Source: Oceanicola granulosus HTCC2516
GTDB lineage: Bacteria; Pseudomonadota; Alphaproteobacteria; Rhodobacterales; Rhodobacteraceae
NCBI RefSeq assembly: GCF_000153305.1
Contig: NZ_CH724107.1
Span: 2,201,117-2,265,116, forward strand
Length of the DNA stretch: 64,000 nt
Direction of reading: 5' to 3'
Of the stretch, positions 40,243 to 49,296 are shown piece after piece. Both the position numbers and the translations under genes were made by a program. The number at the start of each line of letters is the position of its first letter. Within the stretch, counting starts at the first letter, position 1. Under the pieces are notes generated by a model. The model was not told the origin of the DNA. It was given only the letters and a program-made list of their open reading frames with translations, and searched no databases.

Positions 40243-41454
40243 TCAATACGGGTCGATCGCGTCGCGCAGGCCGTCGCCGAGCGCGTTGAAGGCGAACACG
40301 GTGATCAGCACGAAGCCGACCGGCGACAGGATCCACGGATACGACCCGATGACCGAGAAGGTGCCGGCGTCCTGCAGCATCAGGCCCCAGGAGATCAGCG
40401 GCGGCTTCACCGCGAAGCCGAGGAAGCCGAGGAAGCTCTCCAGCAGCACGATGGTCGGGATCCCGAGGGTGACGGCGACGATCACGTGGCTCATCACGTT
40501 GGGCAGGATGTGGCGGGTGATGATCCGCCCGTCCCGCGCCCCGACCGCCATCGCCGCGCGCACGTAGTCGACCTGGCGCAGCGCCATGGTCTTGCCGCGC
40601 ACCTCGCGGGATAGCTGCGCCCAGCCGAGGCCGACGATCACCAGCACCACGAAGGTCAGGAACAGCGCCGAGGGCGCGGTCACCGGGATCAGCGTGGTCA
40701 GCGCCAGGTAGAAGGGCAGCTGCGGGAAGGCGAGGATGATCTCGACGAAGCGCTGGAACCAGAGATCGAAGCGGCCGCCGATGTAGCCCGAGGTAATCCC
40801 AACCAGCGTGCCGATGATGGTGATCAGCGTGATCGAGCTCAGCGCGATCGCGAGGCTGATCTGGCTGCCGACGATGCCGCGGCTGAGGATGTCGCGGCCG
40901 AGCTTGTCGGTGCCGAGGATGTGCAGCGGCGAGCCGTCGCCCGTCCCGATGAAGTGCCGCTCGAACTCCATGCCGAGCATCTCGTAGTTCCAGCCCTTCG
41001 CGAACAGCCGGAGCGGCTGCGGATTGGCGTAGTCGGGGCTGACGATCGGCTGGAAGGTGATCGGGTCGAACTCGTCGCTCTCGACGATGGGGTACACGAC
41101 CGGCCAGAGCTTCCAGCCCGGCGCGGGCCGGCCCTCGGGCGGGTTCTCGATCTCGGGGACGTAGAACGAGATCCGGTCGGGCGGGGCGAAGGCGATGTCG
41201 GCCTCCTTGGGGTTCATCGGCGCGAAGAACTGGGCGAAGAGCGACACGACCAGCAGGATCGTCACCAGCGTCAGGCCCAGCATCCCCGGGATCGAGCGGC
41301 GCAGGCGCTGCCAGACGAGCGAGAGGTAGGACTGGCTCTCGGTGGAGACCGTCGAGATCCGCAGGTCCTCGCCCTCGTCGACGGGCGGCGCGAGCTGGTC
41401 GGACAGGCGGCGCTTGGGGTCGTCGCCGTCGATGTAGTCGGGCTCGAAGGTCAT
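40243..41454 (-). CDS. Dpp/Opp-type ABC permease 2
   Basis: A 403-aa inner-membrane permease of the DppC/OppC family. A long cytoplasmic N-terminus precedes TM1 at about residues 56-76. A large periplasmic insert (about 80-180) contains H-I-L-G-T-D-K-L-G-R-D, the classic DppC motif, and five more helices follow. The coupling loop is near A-M-A-V-G-A-R-D-G-R-I-I-T-R-H-I-L-P-N. Its ATG overlaps the stop of permease 1 by one base. The periplasmic insert is larger than in peptide permeases, as in some Opp-type oligosaccharide importers. Confidence 0.9.
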   Translation of the reverse strand: MTFEPDYIDGDDPKRRLSDQLAPPVDEGEDLRISTVSTESQSYLSLVWQRLRRSIPGMLGLTLVTILLVVSLFAQFFAPMNPKEADIAFAPPDRISFYVPEIENPPEGRPAPGWKLWPVVYPIVESDEFDPITFQPIVSPDYANPQPLRLFAKGWNYEMLGMEFERHFIGTGDGSPLHILGTDKLGRDILSRGIVGSQISLAIALSSITLITIIGTLVGITSGYIGGRFDLWFQRFVEIILAFPQLPFYLALTTLIPVTAPSALFLTFVVLVIVGLGWAQLSREVRGKTMALRQVDYVRAAMAVGARDGRIITRHILPNVMSHVIVAVTLGIPTIVLLESFLGFLGFAVKPPLISWGLMLQDAGTFSVIGSYPWILSPVGFVLITVFAFNALGDGLRDAIDPY

Positions 41455-42479
41455 CAGTTGCCTCCCACGCGGATGCGCGGATCAAGGACGGCGAGCAGCA
41501 GGTCCGCGATGATGTTGCCGACCACCAGCGTCGCGCCGAGCACCAGCAGCAGCGTGCCGGTGACGTAGACGTCGCCGATCCCCATCGAGCCGACGATGGC
41601 CGGGCCGACGGTGGCGAGCGAGAACACGATGGCGACCTCGATCTCGCCGGTGAGCATGTAGGGCAGGATCACGCCCTGGTAGGCGACCAGCGGGTGCAGC
41701 GCGTTGGGCACCGCGTGGCGCATGATCACCTTGCGCTCGGGCAGGCCCTTGGCGCGGGCGGTCTCGACGTACTGCTGGTTGAGCGTGTCGAGCAGGTTCC
41801 CCCGCATCACCCGCATGTTGTAGGCGAGCCCGCCGAGGGTGGCGATGAAGACCACCGGCCAGACGTGCTCGATCAGGTTCCAGAGCTTGCCCCAGTTGAA
41901 GTCGAAGGGACCGAACCAGTAGGGCTGACCGCCGTAGCGCGTGGAGTAGAAGCTGCCGAGCTCCTGCACGTCGAGCTTGAAGGCGAGCACGTAGAGGATG
42001 ATCAGCGCCAGCAGGAAGCGCGGCACGGTCATGCCGAGGAAGGACACGAAGCTCAGCACCGTGTCGGTCCAGGAATATTGCTTGGTCGCGGCGAGGATGC
42101 CGAAGGTGATGCCGAACAGCGAGGCGAAGAAGTGGCAGGTCAGCGCCAGCGCGATGGTGCGGGGCAGCCGTTCGCCGACGACCTCGGCAACGGGCTTGTT
42201 GTAGAAGAACGAGTGGCCGAAGTCGCCGGCGGTGACGATGCCGTAGATCCAGCGGAAGTACTGCACGACCAGCGGATCGTTGAGCCCGTGCGCCTCGCGG
42301 TACTGCTCGGCGGCGGCCTCGGCGGACGCGATCGACGCGTTGCCCTGGGTGATCATCATCGTGCGGATGTAGTCGCCGTAATCGCCGGGCGGCGCGTTGA
42401 TGATGATGAAGGTGATGATCGACATCACGATCAGCACAGGGATCGCCTGCAACAGCCGGATGGTCAGGAAACGCAGCAT
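41454..42479 (-). CDS. Dpp/Opp-type ABC permease 1
   Basis: A 341-aa inner-membrane permease of the DppB/OppB family with six predicted helices. Typical stretches are L-L-Q-A-I-P-V-L-I-V-M-S near the N-terminus, G-L-A-Y-N-M-R-V-M-R-G-N-L-L-D-T-L, and the coupling loop Y-V-E-T-A-R-A-K-G-L-P-E-R-K-V-I. It forms the channel with permease 2 and follows the binding-protein gene by 74 bp. Confidence 0.91.
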   Translation of the reverse strand: MLRFLTIRLLQAIPVLIVMSIITFIIINAPPGDYGDYIRTMMITQGNASIASAEAAAEQYREAHGLNDPLVVQYFRWIYGIVTAGDFGHSFFYNKPVAEVVGERLPRTIALALTCHFFASLFGITFGILAATKQYSWTDTVLSFVSFLGMTVPRFLLALIILYVLAFKLDVQELGSFYSTRYGGQPYWFGPFDFNWGKLWNLIEHVWPVVFIATLGGLAYNMRVMRGNLLDTLNQQYVETARAKGLPERKVIMRHAVPNALHPLVAYQGVILPYMLTGEIEVAIVFSLATVGPAIVGSMGIGDVYVTGTLLLVLGATLVVGNIIADLLLAVLDPRIRVGGN

Positions 42480-42553
42480 GTGGGGTGTGTCCGTTCTGGT
42501 CAGGGCCCGGGGGCGGAGGCGTGCCGCCGCCCCCGGGCAGGGAGGAGCCGTGG

Positions 42554-44641
42554 TCAGCCCGCGGTCACGGGGCCGTCGCTGCCCGGCGCGCCCGGCAGGG
42601 CCTCCGGGTACAGCTCATGGTCGGCCTGCTGGTCCTCGGGGACGTACACCCGCTCGCGGATGATGTTGTCCTCGGCCCAGTTGAACATGAAGATCGGCGC
42701 CCCCGACGGGATGTTGGCGAACCGCTTGTTGATGATCAGCGCGCCCGGGTACTGGGTCAGGCCGATGCCGTAGAGGTTCTCCGTGTAGAGCTTCTGGTAC
42801 TGCTTCATCAGCTCCGCCCGCTCTTCGGGGTCGTTGGTCTCCATGAACGCCGTGACGGTGTCGGCGAGCTCCTGCTCGAAGGGCAGCAGGTCAAGTTCGC
42901 CGGCGTCGTTGGCGTAGTGGACGGGGTTGGTGCGCGGCCCCGTCGAGGCGAGTTCCGACGTGTTCTGCACCACGGTGATCAGCTCCGAGGTGTTGCGCTC
43001 GACCCGCCAGTCGTAGCGGCCCGAGTCGCGGGTCGCGTCACGGTCGTTGCCGGCCATGAGGTTGAGCGACACCTTGATGCCGGCCTCTTCCATCATCGCC
43101 ACCACGCCTTCCGCGAGGTTGCGGTCGGTCTGGTAGTCGGTGTTGGCGAGCAGCGTGATCTGCACGTTGCCGTCACCGGCCGGGCTGCCTTCGGGCCAGT
43201 TGTAGAACCCGTCGCCGTCGGTGTCCTCGAGCCCCGCGGCCTCGAAATGCGCCTTCGCGGCCTCGATGCTGTGGGGATAGAACACCGTGCTGTCCTTGTC
43301 GTAGTAGGACGTGCCGGCATAGAGGCCGCCGGGATATTGCGCGGTGAACGGGCCCTTCACGAGGCTCTCGCCGAGCCGCACCCGGTCGAGCGCGGTGGAG
43401 ACGGCGATGCGGAAGTCGATGTCGCGGTTGAGCTCGCGCACCGCCTGCGCCCGCTCGTCGGGCTCGCCCCAGCCGTTGCCGGACAGGTTCATGTAGAGCG
43501 AGTAGCCGATGATCCGCGGGCCGAATTCGAGCCGCGCGGGGCTATCGTCCTCGGCGGCACGGCGCAGCGACTCGACGTAGTTCTCCGCCTGCTCGAGGTT
43601 GGAGAAGTCGCCGGTGCCCGCCACCGCCTGCACGTCACGGTCAGCCCAGGTGGACAGCCGGTAGTGCATCTCGTTGAGGTAGGGCAGCTGATTTCCCTCG
43701 GAATCGACCTTCCAGTAATAGGGGTTGCGGCGCAGCACGACGATGTCGTCGGCGCGGTACTCGACCGGCACCCAGGCGCCCATGACCGGGAAGTTCAGGA
43801 AATCCGGCGGGAAGGCGTTGCGGTAATCCTCGTAGGAGTTGTCCGGGTTGTTGGCGGGGTGCTCGGGCGCGAGGATGTGGCTCGGGCCGGGGCAGAAGGT
43901 GCCGTAGGCCATCGAGTAGAGCACCTGCTCGGGCCGCTCGGTGGTGAAGGTGAAGCGGACGGTGTAGTCGTCCACCATCTCGAGCGTCGTGCCCTGGCCG
44001 AAGGTCTCGGGATTGGCGCCGTTGAGCGGCGTGATCTCGGGGTCCATCACGTGGTGGTCCCAGTAGAACATCACGTCCTCGGCGTCGAACGGGTCGCCGT
44101 CGGACCACTTGGCGCCCTTGACGAGGTTCACCGTCAGCTGCATCCCGTCGTCGGACCACTCCCACGACTTGGCGAGGTTGGGCAGCGGCTCGAGATCCTC
44201 CGGATTCACCATGAACAGCGGGCCCGTGCGGGTCAGGCACTCGTACATGCCGATGTCGATGCCGCCCCAGCCCTGGCTCTGGCCGGCGATGTAGTTCCAG
44301 CCCTCGGGCCGGCCGCCGATCACGTGGCGCATGACGTCGCCGTAGGCACCGGCGCCATCGGGCATGTTGTCGGCGCTGTAGACCATCGGCTCTTCGGGGA
44401 GGCGCTCCTCGACGGGCGGCAGCATCCCGGCCTCGACGAAGGCGTCCATGAACTCGGGCTGGTCGTAGCTGTCGAGCGCGCGGAACTCGAAGATGTCGGC
44501 GCGGTTGACGAAGTTGGGCTCGCCCTGCGCCGCGAACGGCGGCGGGTCGGGCGGCGTCGTCGGCTCGGCCATCTGCGCCATCGCGGGCGCGGACAGGCCG
44601 ATCAGGAGCGCCGCCGGAGCGGCACGGGTCATCAATGTCAT
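42554..44641 (-). CDS. ABC substrate-binding protein (SBP_bac_5), probable glycoside or oligosaccharide importer
   Basis: A 695-aa periplasmic protein of the extracellular solute-binding family 5 (DppA/OppA type). The signal peptide runs to about residue 23 (S-A-P-A-M-A). Conserved family patches include L-A-K-S-W-E-W-S-D-D-G-M-Q-L-T-V-N-L and K-W-S-D-G-D-P-F-D-A-E-D-V. It is longer than peptide-binding members, as is common for family-5 proteins that bind oligosaccharides. The start at 44641 has AGGGAGG upstream. The downstream GH4 enzymes suggest alpha-galactosides or related glycosides as ligand. Confidence 0.9.
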   Translation of the reverse strand: MTLMTRAAPAALLIGLSAPAMAQMAEPTTPPDPPPFAAQGEPNFVNRADIFEFRALDSYDQPEFMDAFVEAGMLPPVEERLPEEPMVYSADNMPDGAGAYGDVMRHVIGGRPEGWNYIAGQSQGWGGIDIGMYECLTRTGPLFMVNPEDLEPLPNLAKSWEWSDDGMQLTVNLVKGAKWSDGDPFDAEDVMFYWDHHVMDPEITPLNGANPETFGQGTTLEMVDDYTVRFTFTTERPEQVLYSMAYGTFCPGPSHILAPEHPANNPDNSYEDYRNAFPPDFLNFPVMGAWVPVEYRADDIVVLRRNPYYWKVDSEGNQLPYLNEMHYRLSTWADRDVQAVAGTGDFSNLEQAENYVESLRRAAEDDSPARLEFGPRIIGYSLYMNLSGNGWGEPDERAQAVRELNRDIDFRIAVSTALDRVRLGESLVKGPFTAQYPGGLYAGTSYYDKDSTVFYPHSIEAAKAHFEAAGLEDTDGDGFYNWPEGSPAGDGNVQITLLANTDYQTDRNLAEGVVAMMEEAGIKVSLNLMAGNDRDATRDSGRYDWRVERNTSELITVVQNTSELASTGPRTNPVHYANDAGELDLLPFEQELADTVTAFMETNDPEERAELMKQYQKLYTENLYGIGLTQYPGALIINKRFANIPSGAPIFMFNWAEDNIIRERVYVPEDQQADHELYPEALPGAPGSDGPVTAG

Positions 44642-44678
44642 CTGGTTCCTCCCTTCGGACCGGAGTCCGTTTGTCTTG

Positions 44679-44693
44679 TCGTCTCGCAGACGA
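44679..44693. promoter_or_regulatory. Short dyad in the SBP-araC divergent promoter region
   Basis: TCGTCT-CGC-AGACGA, a perfect 6-bp inverted repeat 38 bp upstream of the SBP ATG and 125 bp upstream of the AraC-type gene. It could be an operator or a 5'-UTR hairpin. AraC-family sites are usually direct repeats, which I did not find here. Confidence 0.3.
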
Positions 44694-44817
44694 GACGGGC
44701 CGACTCCTCCGTCGCCCGCGTCCGCCGCGCTCAATCCTGCGCCCGCGACGCTTGCGCCAGCAATGCGCGAATGCGAAATAGTATTCCGGGTTCTTAAGAT
44801 CGTCGAAGGAGGCGCAG

Positions 44818-45738
44818 ATGGCGGGACGGGGCGATCTCGACGACGCGCCGCTCAAGGGCGTGCCGAGCCACGAGCGGCACTTCTATGCCCTGAGCAGCGC
44901 CATCGGACGGTTTGGGATGCGGCTGTTCGTGCCGACGGTGATGGCCTCGCCGCACTGGCACGGCCACGTGGAGGGCAACTTCGTCACCGGCGCGCGGCTG
45001 GTCTACGATGTGGACGGCGACCGGGTCGACGTGCCGGAGAACCGACTGATCCTGTTCTGGGCCGGCCTGCCCCACCAGCTGCGCGAGGTCATTCCCACCG
45101 GCGACGCGCCGCCGCGGCTGGCCAACATCTACCTGCCCCTCGATTCGTTCCTCTACATGCCCCACATCGCCCGGCTGCAGGTGTCGCTGCTCGGCGGCGC
45201 GATGGCCGCTTTGCCCGAGGAGGCCTGCTCGGCCGAACGGATCGAGGGCTGGTACAAGGACTACCGGGCCAACGAGTACGAGCGGCTCGAGATCATGAAG
45301 ATGGAGTTCAACGCCCTGCTGCGCCGCGCGCTGCTCGACGACGTGCCCTACCTGCGCGACGGTCTGGTCGAGATGGACGAGGGACGGATCCTGTCGTCGG
45401 TGCATATCCAGCACGTGGTGGCGATGGTGAAGCACATCCTCGAGCACCTGTCCGAGCCGCTCAGCAACGCCGACGTCGCCGCGGTGACGGGGTTTCACCA
45501 GAATTACGCGCTGTCGCTGTTCTCGCGGACGATGCGGATGCCGATGAAACGCTTCATCATCCGGATGCGCCTGCTGCGCGCCCGTGCGCTCTTGATGGGC
45601 AGCTCGATGGCCATCTCGCAGGTGGTCGAGCAGTCCGGCTTCACCTCGACGAGCCAGTTCTACCAGCACTTCAAGACCGCCTACGGCCTCAGCCCGCACC
45701 AGATGCGGGCCCGGTATACGCAGATGGAGCTGCGCTAG
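44818..45738 (+). CDS. AraC-family regulator of the sugar operon (MelR-like)
   Basis: A 306-aa transcriptional regulator. A cupin-like N-terminal sensing domain spans about residues 20-120 (S-P-H-W-H-G-H-V-E, L-F-W-A-G-L-P-H). The C-terminal double HTH is at about 200-300 (S-N-A-D-V-A-A-V-T-G-F-H, and F-T-S-T-S-Q-F-Y-Q-H-F-K-T-A-Y-G-L-S-P). The arrangement is as in MelR, which senses alpha-galactosides in enterics. It is divergent from the importer-GH4-halogenase operon, so it is the probable activator. AAGGAGG precedes the ATG at a good distance. Confidence 0.9.
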   Translation: MAGRGDLDDAPLKGVPSHERHFYALSSAIGRFGMRLFVPTVMASPHWHGHVEGNFVTGARLVYDVDGDRVDVPENRLILFWAGLPHQLREVIPTGDAPPRLANIYLPLDSFLYMPHIARLQVSLLGGAMAALPEEACSAERIEGWYKDYRANEYERLEIMKMEFNALLRRALLDDVPYLRDGLVEMDEGRILSSVHIQHVVAMVKHILEHLSEPLSNADVAAVTGFHQNYALSLFSRTMRMPMKRFIIRMRLLRARALLMGSSMAISQVVEQSGFTSTSQFYQHFKTAYGLSPHQMRARYTQMELR

Positions 45739-45830
45739 ATTGATCCACCCGCGCGTGACGTTACGGAACTGCTTGAATCGTCAACCTGCCCAAAAAACGA
45801 CAAACAAGAGATCCAAACGAGTCCTGTTTC

Positions 45831-45855
45831 CCGTGGCAGAACAATCCTGCCGCGG
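45831..45855 (+). terminator. Hairpin between araC-type and histidine kinase genes
   Basis: CCGTGGCAG (45831-45839), 7-nt loop, CTGCCGCGG (45847-45855): a 9-bp stem with one G-U pair, 92 bp after the regulator gene. It could be a late terminator or part of the kinase leader. The surrounding 160 bp are AT-richer and probably hold the kinase promoter. Confidence 0.35.
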
Positions 45856-45903
45856 ATCGAGCCGAGGCAGGTGCTAAACCACAGGTAGAAGGGCGGGGCA
45901 GTG

Positions 45904-47979
45904 ATGAAGCAATCCGGCACCGAAGCGCGGAATGGCGGCTGGAGTCTCGTCTGGCTCTCGAACGCCAACCTCCCGCTCCTGATGTTCCTCGCCTCGCTGG
46001 TGGTCGGGCTGGTCGCCGTGCAGTTCTCGCAATTGCAACACAAGCAGAACCTCCAGCACCAGCGGCTGCAGACGACGCAGGCCATGCACGCGGTGCGCGA
46101 AGACATCGAAACAGACGTCAACCGCATGGTCCGCACGCTCGCCGAGATGACCGCCGCCCTGCGCGAGAGCCCCGACATGACCCAGGCGGAGTTCACCGCC
46201 CACGCCACCCGGCTGCGCCAGGGCGACCCGCGCATCGTCAACTTCGCCGCCGCGCCCGACCTGAAAGTCTCGATGATCCACCCGATCGAGGGCAACGAGG
46301 CGGTGCTGGGGCTCGACTACCGGGAGAAGCCGTCGCAGCTGCCCGGCGTGCTCGAGACGATCGCGCTCAACGACATCAACATCCTCGGCCCGATCGACCT
46401 CGTGCAGGGCAACGTCGCCTCGATCCTGCGCCAGCCGGTGATGCTCTACGGGCCCGACGGCAGCGGCGAGCTGTGGGGGATCGTGTCGCTGGTGCTCGAC
46501 CACACGATCGCGTTCCAGCTGGCCGACTACGGCGAGCTGCTCGCCGAGTACGACGTCGCCGTCATCGGCGCCGCCAGCCAGGAGGGCGAGCGGCGACTGC
46601 TGTTCGGCAACGCGGCGCCCGAAGAGCTCCGGGACCCGGTGCTGCTGACCTTCGACTTCCCGAACGGCACCTGGGACCTGCTCGCCACGCCCCACGGCGG
46701 CTGGACGCCGAACGCCGTGTTCACGCCCGACAACATGCTCATCATCGCCATCTCGGCCGGCATCCTGGGCGCGCTGTGGTACATCCTCTACCTCGACCGG
46801 CAGCGCCAGGTCGCGCAGCGCCGCATGGTGAGCGCCATCGAGGCGCTCGACGGCGGCTTCGCCATGTACGACGCCGACGACCGGCTCATCGCCTGCAACA
46901 GCGGCTTTCTCGACATGTACGACCGCTGCCGCGACATCATCCGCCCCGGCGTGCGCTTCGAGGACATCGTCCGGTACGGCATCTCGCGGCAGCAATATCC
47001 CGACGCCATCGGCCGCGAGCAGGCGTTCCTGCGCGAACGGATGGAGCTGCACCGCACCGGCAATTGCGACCTGGAGCAGAAGCTGAGCAACGGGCGCTGC
47101 TACCACGTCTCGGAGCGGTCCTCCGACGACGGCCTGCTGGTCGGTCTGCGGGTCGACATCACCGAGCTGAAGGCCGCGCAGGAGGCCGCCGAAGCGGCGG
47201 ACCAGGCCAAGACGAACTTCATGAACGTGCTCAGCCACGAGCTGCGCACCCCGCTGACGGTGATCCTCGGCCATTCCCGCCTCGGCGCCAGCTTCTCGAA
47301 GATGCCCAAGGCGCAGAAGGTGCTCGCCGCCATCCAGCGCACCGAGGTCGACGGGCTCGCCGAGGAGGTCGCCTCGCTCTATGACGACCTGGGCGAGCGG
47401 ATGCGCAAGATCGATCAGTCGGGAACGTACCTGCTCAGCCTCATCAACGACATGCTCGACTTCTCCAAGCTCTCCTCCGGCTCGCTCTCCATCGATCCCG
47501 ACGAGTTCGACGCGGCCAACCTCGTCGAGCTGGTGACGGCGCAGCTGGCGCCGATGGCCGAGCAGAAGGGGCTGGCGCTGACGGCCAGTACGGAGCCGGC
47601 CCGGGTGCTGGCCGACAGCCGCCGCTGCCAGCAGATCCTCATCAACCTGATCGGCAACGCGCTGAAGTTCTCCACCTGCGGCACCGTGTCCGTCACCGCC
47701 GAGATGCGCGGCCGGATGCTCGACATCGCGGTGAGCGACGAGGGGCCGGGCATCCCCGACGACGAGCTGTCGCGCATCTTCGAGCCGTTCCACCAGGTCG
47801 ACAGCACTGCGACGCGCCGCGCCGGCGGCACGGGCCTCGGCCTCGCCATCGCGCGGCAGCTCGCGGAGATGCAGGGCGGCGCGCTGTCGGCGACGAGCGT
47901 CTACGGGCAAGGCAGCCGCTTCGTGCTGTCCCTGCCCCTCGCGGCGGAGAAGCCGGCGACGCTGCGGCTGGTCAGCTAG
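45904..47979 (+). CDS. Hybrid-less sensor histidine kinase with CHASE-like and PAS domains
   Basis: A 691-aa membrane kinase. TM1 is at about residues 23-41. A periplasmic CHASE-like domain spans about 55-270 (V-N-F-A-A-A-P-D-L ... G-L-D-Y), and TM2 lies at about 278-297. A PAS-7 domain is at about 308-420. HisKA has H445 in L-S-H-E-L-R-T-P-L-T. HATPase has N-L-I-G-N-A-L-K-F-S, D-E-G-P-G-I and G-T-G-L-G-L. A GTG directly before the ATG is an alternative start. There is no receiver domain or adjacent response regulator, so the partner is elsewhere. The ligand is unknown; CHASE domains usually bind small extracellular molecules. Confidence 0.9.
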   Translation: MKQSGTEARNGGWSLVWLSNANLPLLMFLASLVVGLVAVQFSQLQHKQNLQHQRLQTTQAMHAVREDIETDVNRMVRTLAEMTAALRESPDMTQAEFTAHATRLRQGDPRIVNFAAAPDLKVSMIHPIEGNEAVLGLDYREKPSQLPGVLETIALNDINILGPIDLVQGNVASILRQPVMLYGPDGSGELWGIVSLVLDHTIAFQLADYGELLAEYDVAVIGAASQEGERRLLFGNAAPEELRDPVLLTFDFPNGTWDLLATPHGGWTPNAVFTPDNMLIIAISAGILGALWYILYLDRQRQVAQRRMVSAIEALDGGFAMYDADDRLIACNSGFLDMYDRCRDIIRPGVRFEDIVRYGISRQQYPDAIGREQAFLRERMELHRTGNCDLEQKLSNGRCYHVSERSSDDGLLVGLRVDITELKAAQEAAEAADQAKTNFMNVLSHELRTPLTVILGHSRLGASFSKMPKAQKVLAAIQRTEVDGLAEEVASLYDDLGERMRKIDQSGTYLLSLINDMLDFSKLSSGSLSIDPDEFDAANLVELVTAQLAPMAEQKGLALTASTEPARVLADSRRCQQILINLIGNALKFSTCGTVSVTAEMRGRMLDIAVSDEGPGIPDDELSRIFEPFHQVDSTATRRAGGTGLGLAIARQLAEMQGGALSATSVYGQGSRFVLSLPLAAEKPATLRLVS

Positions 47980-47991
47980 AGGCGGGGCCGC

Positions 47992-48456
47992 TCAGGCGGC
48001 CTGGGTCGCGGGGGCCTCGGTGAGGATCGCGTGCAGGGTGGCGGGCTCGGCGTTGGCCCGCAGCTTGGCGCAGATCGCCTGGTCGCGCAGGGTGCGCGAG
48101 ACGGTCGCGAGCGCCTTCAGGTGCTCGACGCCGGCCGCCTCGGGCGCCAGCAGCGCGAAGACGAGATCGACCGGCTGGCGGTCTATCGCGTCGAAATCGA
48201 GAGGCTTCTCGAGCCGCAGGAACAGGCCGCGCACCCGGTCGATCCCGTCGAGCCGGGCGTGGGGGAGCGCGACCCCGTGGCCGACCGCCGTCGGCCCCAG
48301 GGCCTCGCGCTCGAGCAGCGCCTCGATGACCTTGCCGGGCTCGAGCCCGAAGGTGCTGTGGGCCATCTCGCCCAGGTCGTGGAACAGCCGCTTGCGGCTG
48401 CTGCACGAGGCGAGAACCTTCACGCCGTGAACGTCGAGAATGTCTGCAAGCTGCAT
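47992..48456 (-). CDS. ptsN: Nitrogen-PTS EIIA protein PtsN
   Basis: A 154-aa cytosolic EIIA-Ntr. The phosphorylation site is H66 in G-V-A-L-P-H-A-R. The family relays PEP-derived phosphate from PtsP/NPr and regulates potassium transport, phosphate and stress responses. It lies downstream of hpf in the conserved lpt-hpf-ptsN order. rpoN, which sits in this cluster in many proteobacteria, is missing. Confidence 0.95.
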   Translation of the reverse strand: MQLADILDVHGVKVLASCSSRKRLFHDLGEMAHSTFGLEPGKVIEALLEREALGPTAVGHGVALPHARLDGIDRVRGLFLRLEKPLDFDAIDRQPVDLVFALLAPEAAGVEHLKALATVSRTLRDQAICAKLRANAEPATLHAILTEAPATQAA

Positions 48457-48495
48457 GGGTGCTGCGGTTTTCCGTGTCCGGACCGCTTTTCGCGG

Positions 48496-49074
48496 TCAGT
48501 TGCTCGTATTGCGCGGATCGATCCAGCCGATGTTGCCATCCTCACGCCTGTACACGACGTTGATCCCGCTATGCCCCTCGTTGCGGAACACCAGGACGGG
48601 GGCGTGGGCGATCTCCATCTGCATGACCGCTTCGCCGACGGAGAGCGAGGGAATGCTCGTCTCCATCTCGGCAATGATCATGGACGAGAGATCCTGCTCC
48701 TGCGCGTCATCCTCCGATTCCGATGAGGCGAGGATATACGAAGGCGCCGTCGAGAGTTCAACCGGCTGGACCCGTTCGCGGTGATGATCCTTCAGCCTGC
48801 GCTTGTAGCGCCGCAGTTGCTTGTCCATCTTCTCGCTCGCGCTGTCGAACGCGGCGTAGATGTCGTGGGCATGACCCTTGGCCTGCGCGGTGAGGCCGGT
48901 GGACAGGTGGATCACCGCCTCGCAATGGAATTCCGGCCCGGACTTGGAGAAGATGACCGTCGCGTCGGTCGGGCGGCCGGCGTACTTGCCGACGGTTTCG
49001 TTCAGGTTGGATTCCACGTGGGCCGAAAGGGCCTCGCCAATGTCAATCTGCTTGCCGCTGATCTGGTACCGCAT
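48496..49074 (-). CDS. hpf: Long-form ribosome hibernation promoting factor
   Basis: A 192-aa protein. The N-terminal RaiA/S30AE domain (about residues 1-100; M-R-Y-Q-I-S-G-K-Q-I-D-I-G-E-A-L) binds the ribosome decoding site. The C-terminal dimerisation domain (about 130-190; V-M-Q-M-E-I-A-H-A-P-V-L-V-F-R-N) mediates 100S ribosome formation. The length is that of the long HPF typical outside gammaproteobacteria. It has its own 222-bp upstream gap and probably its own promoter. Confidence 0.95.
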   Translation of the reverse strand: MRYQISGKQIDIGEALSAHVESNLNETVGKYAGRPTDATVIFSKSGPEFHCEAVIHLSTGLTAQAKGHAHDIYAAFDSASEKMDKQLRRYKRRLKDHHRERVQPVELSTAPSYILASSESEDDAQEQDLSSMIIAEMETSIPSLSVGEAVMQMEIAHAPVLVFRNEGHSGINVVYRREDGNIGWIDPRNTSN

Positions 49075-49296
49075 GGGATCTCCTCGCTAAGTCGCACCGC
49101 CGCGCGCTCCGCTCGTGCGGAGGGTGTCGCGGCCGGTCCGGGTGGGGGCTGACCTCGGCTCCTGATGGTCGGGAAGCCCGGGCCGCCGATTGGCCCGCAT
49201 GCCGCCGCCGATGGGAACACGCATAGTCATCCCCGTCATTTGGCGACAGCGGACCGTTGTCTGTCAACGGTGCTGTCGATGGGACGATGCCGGGCA

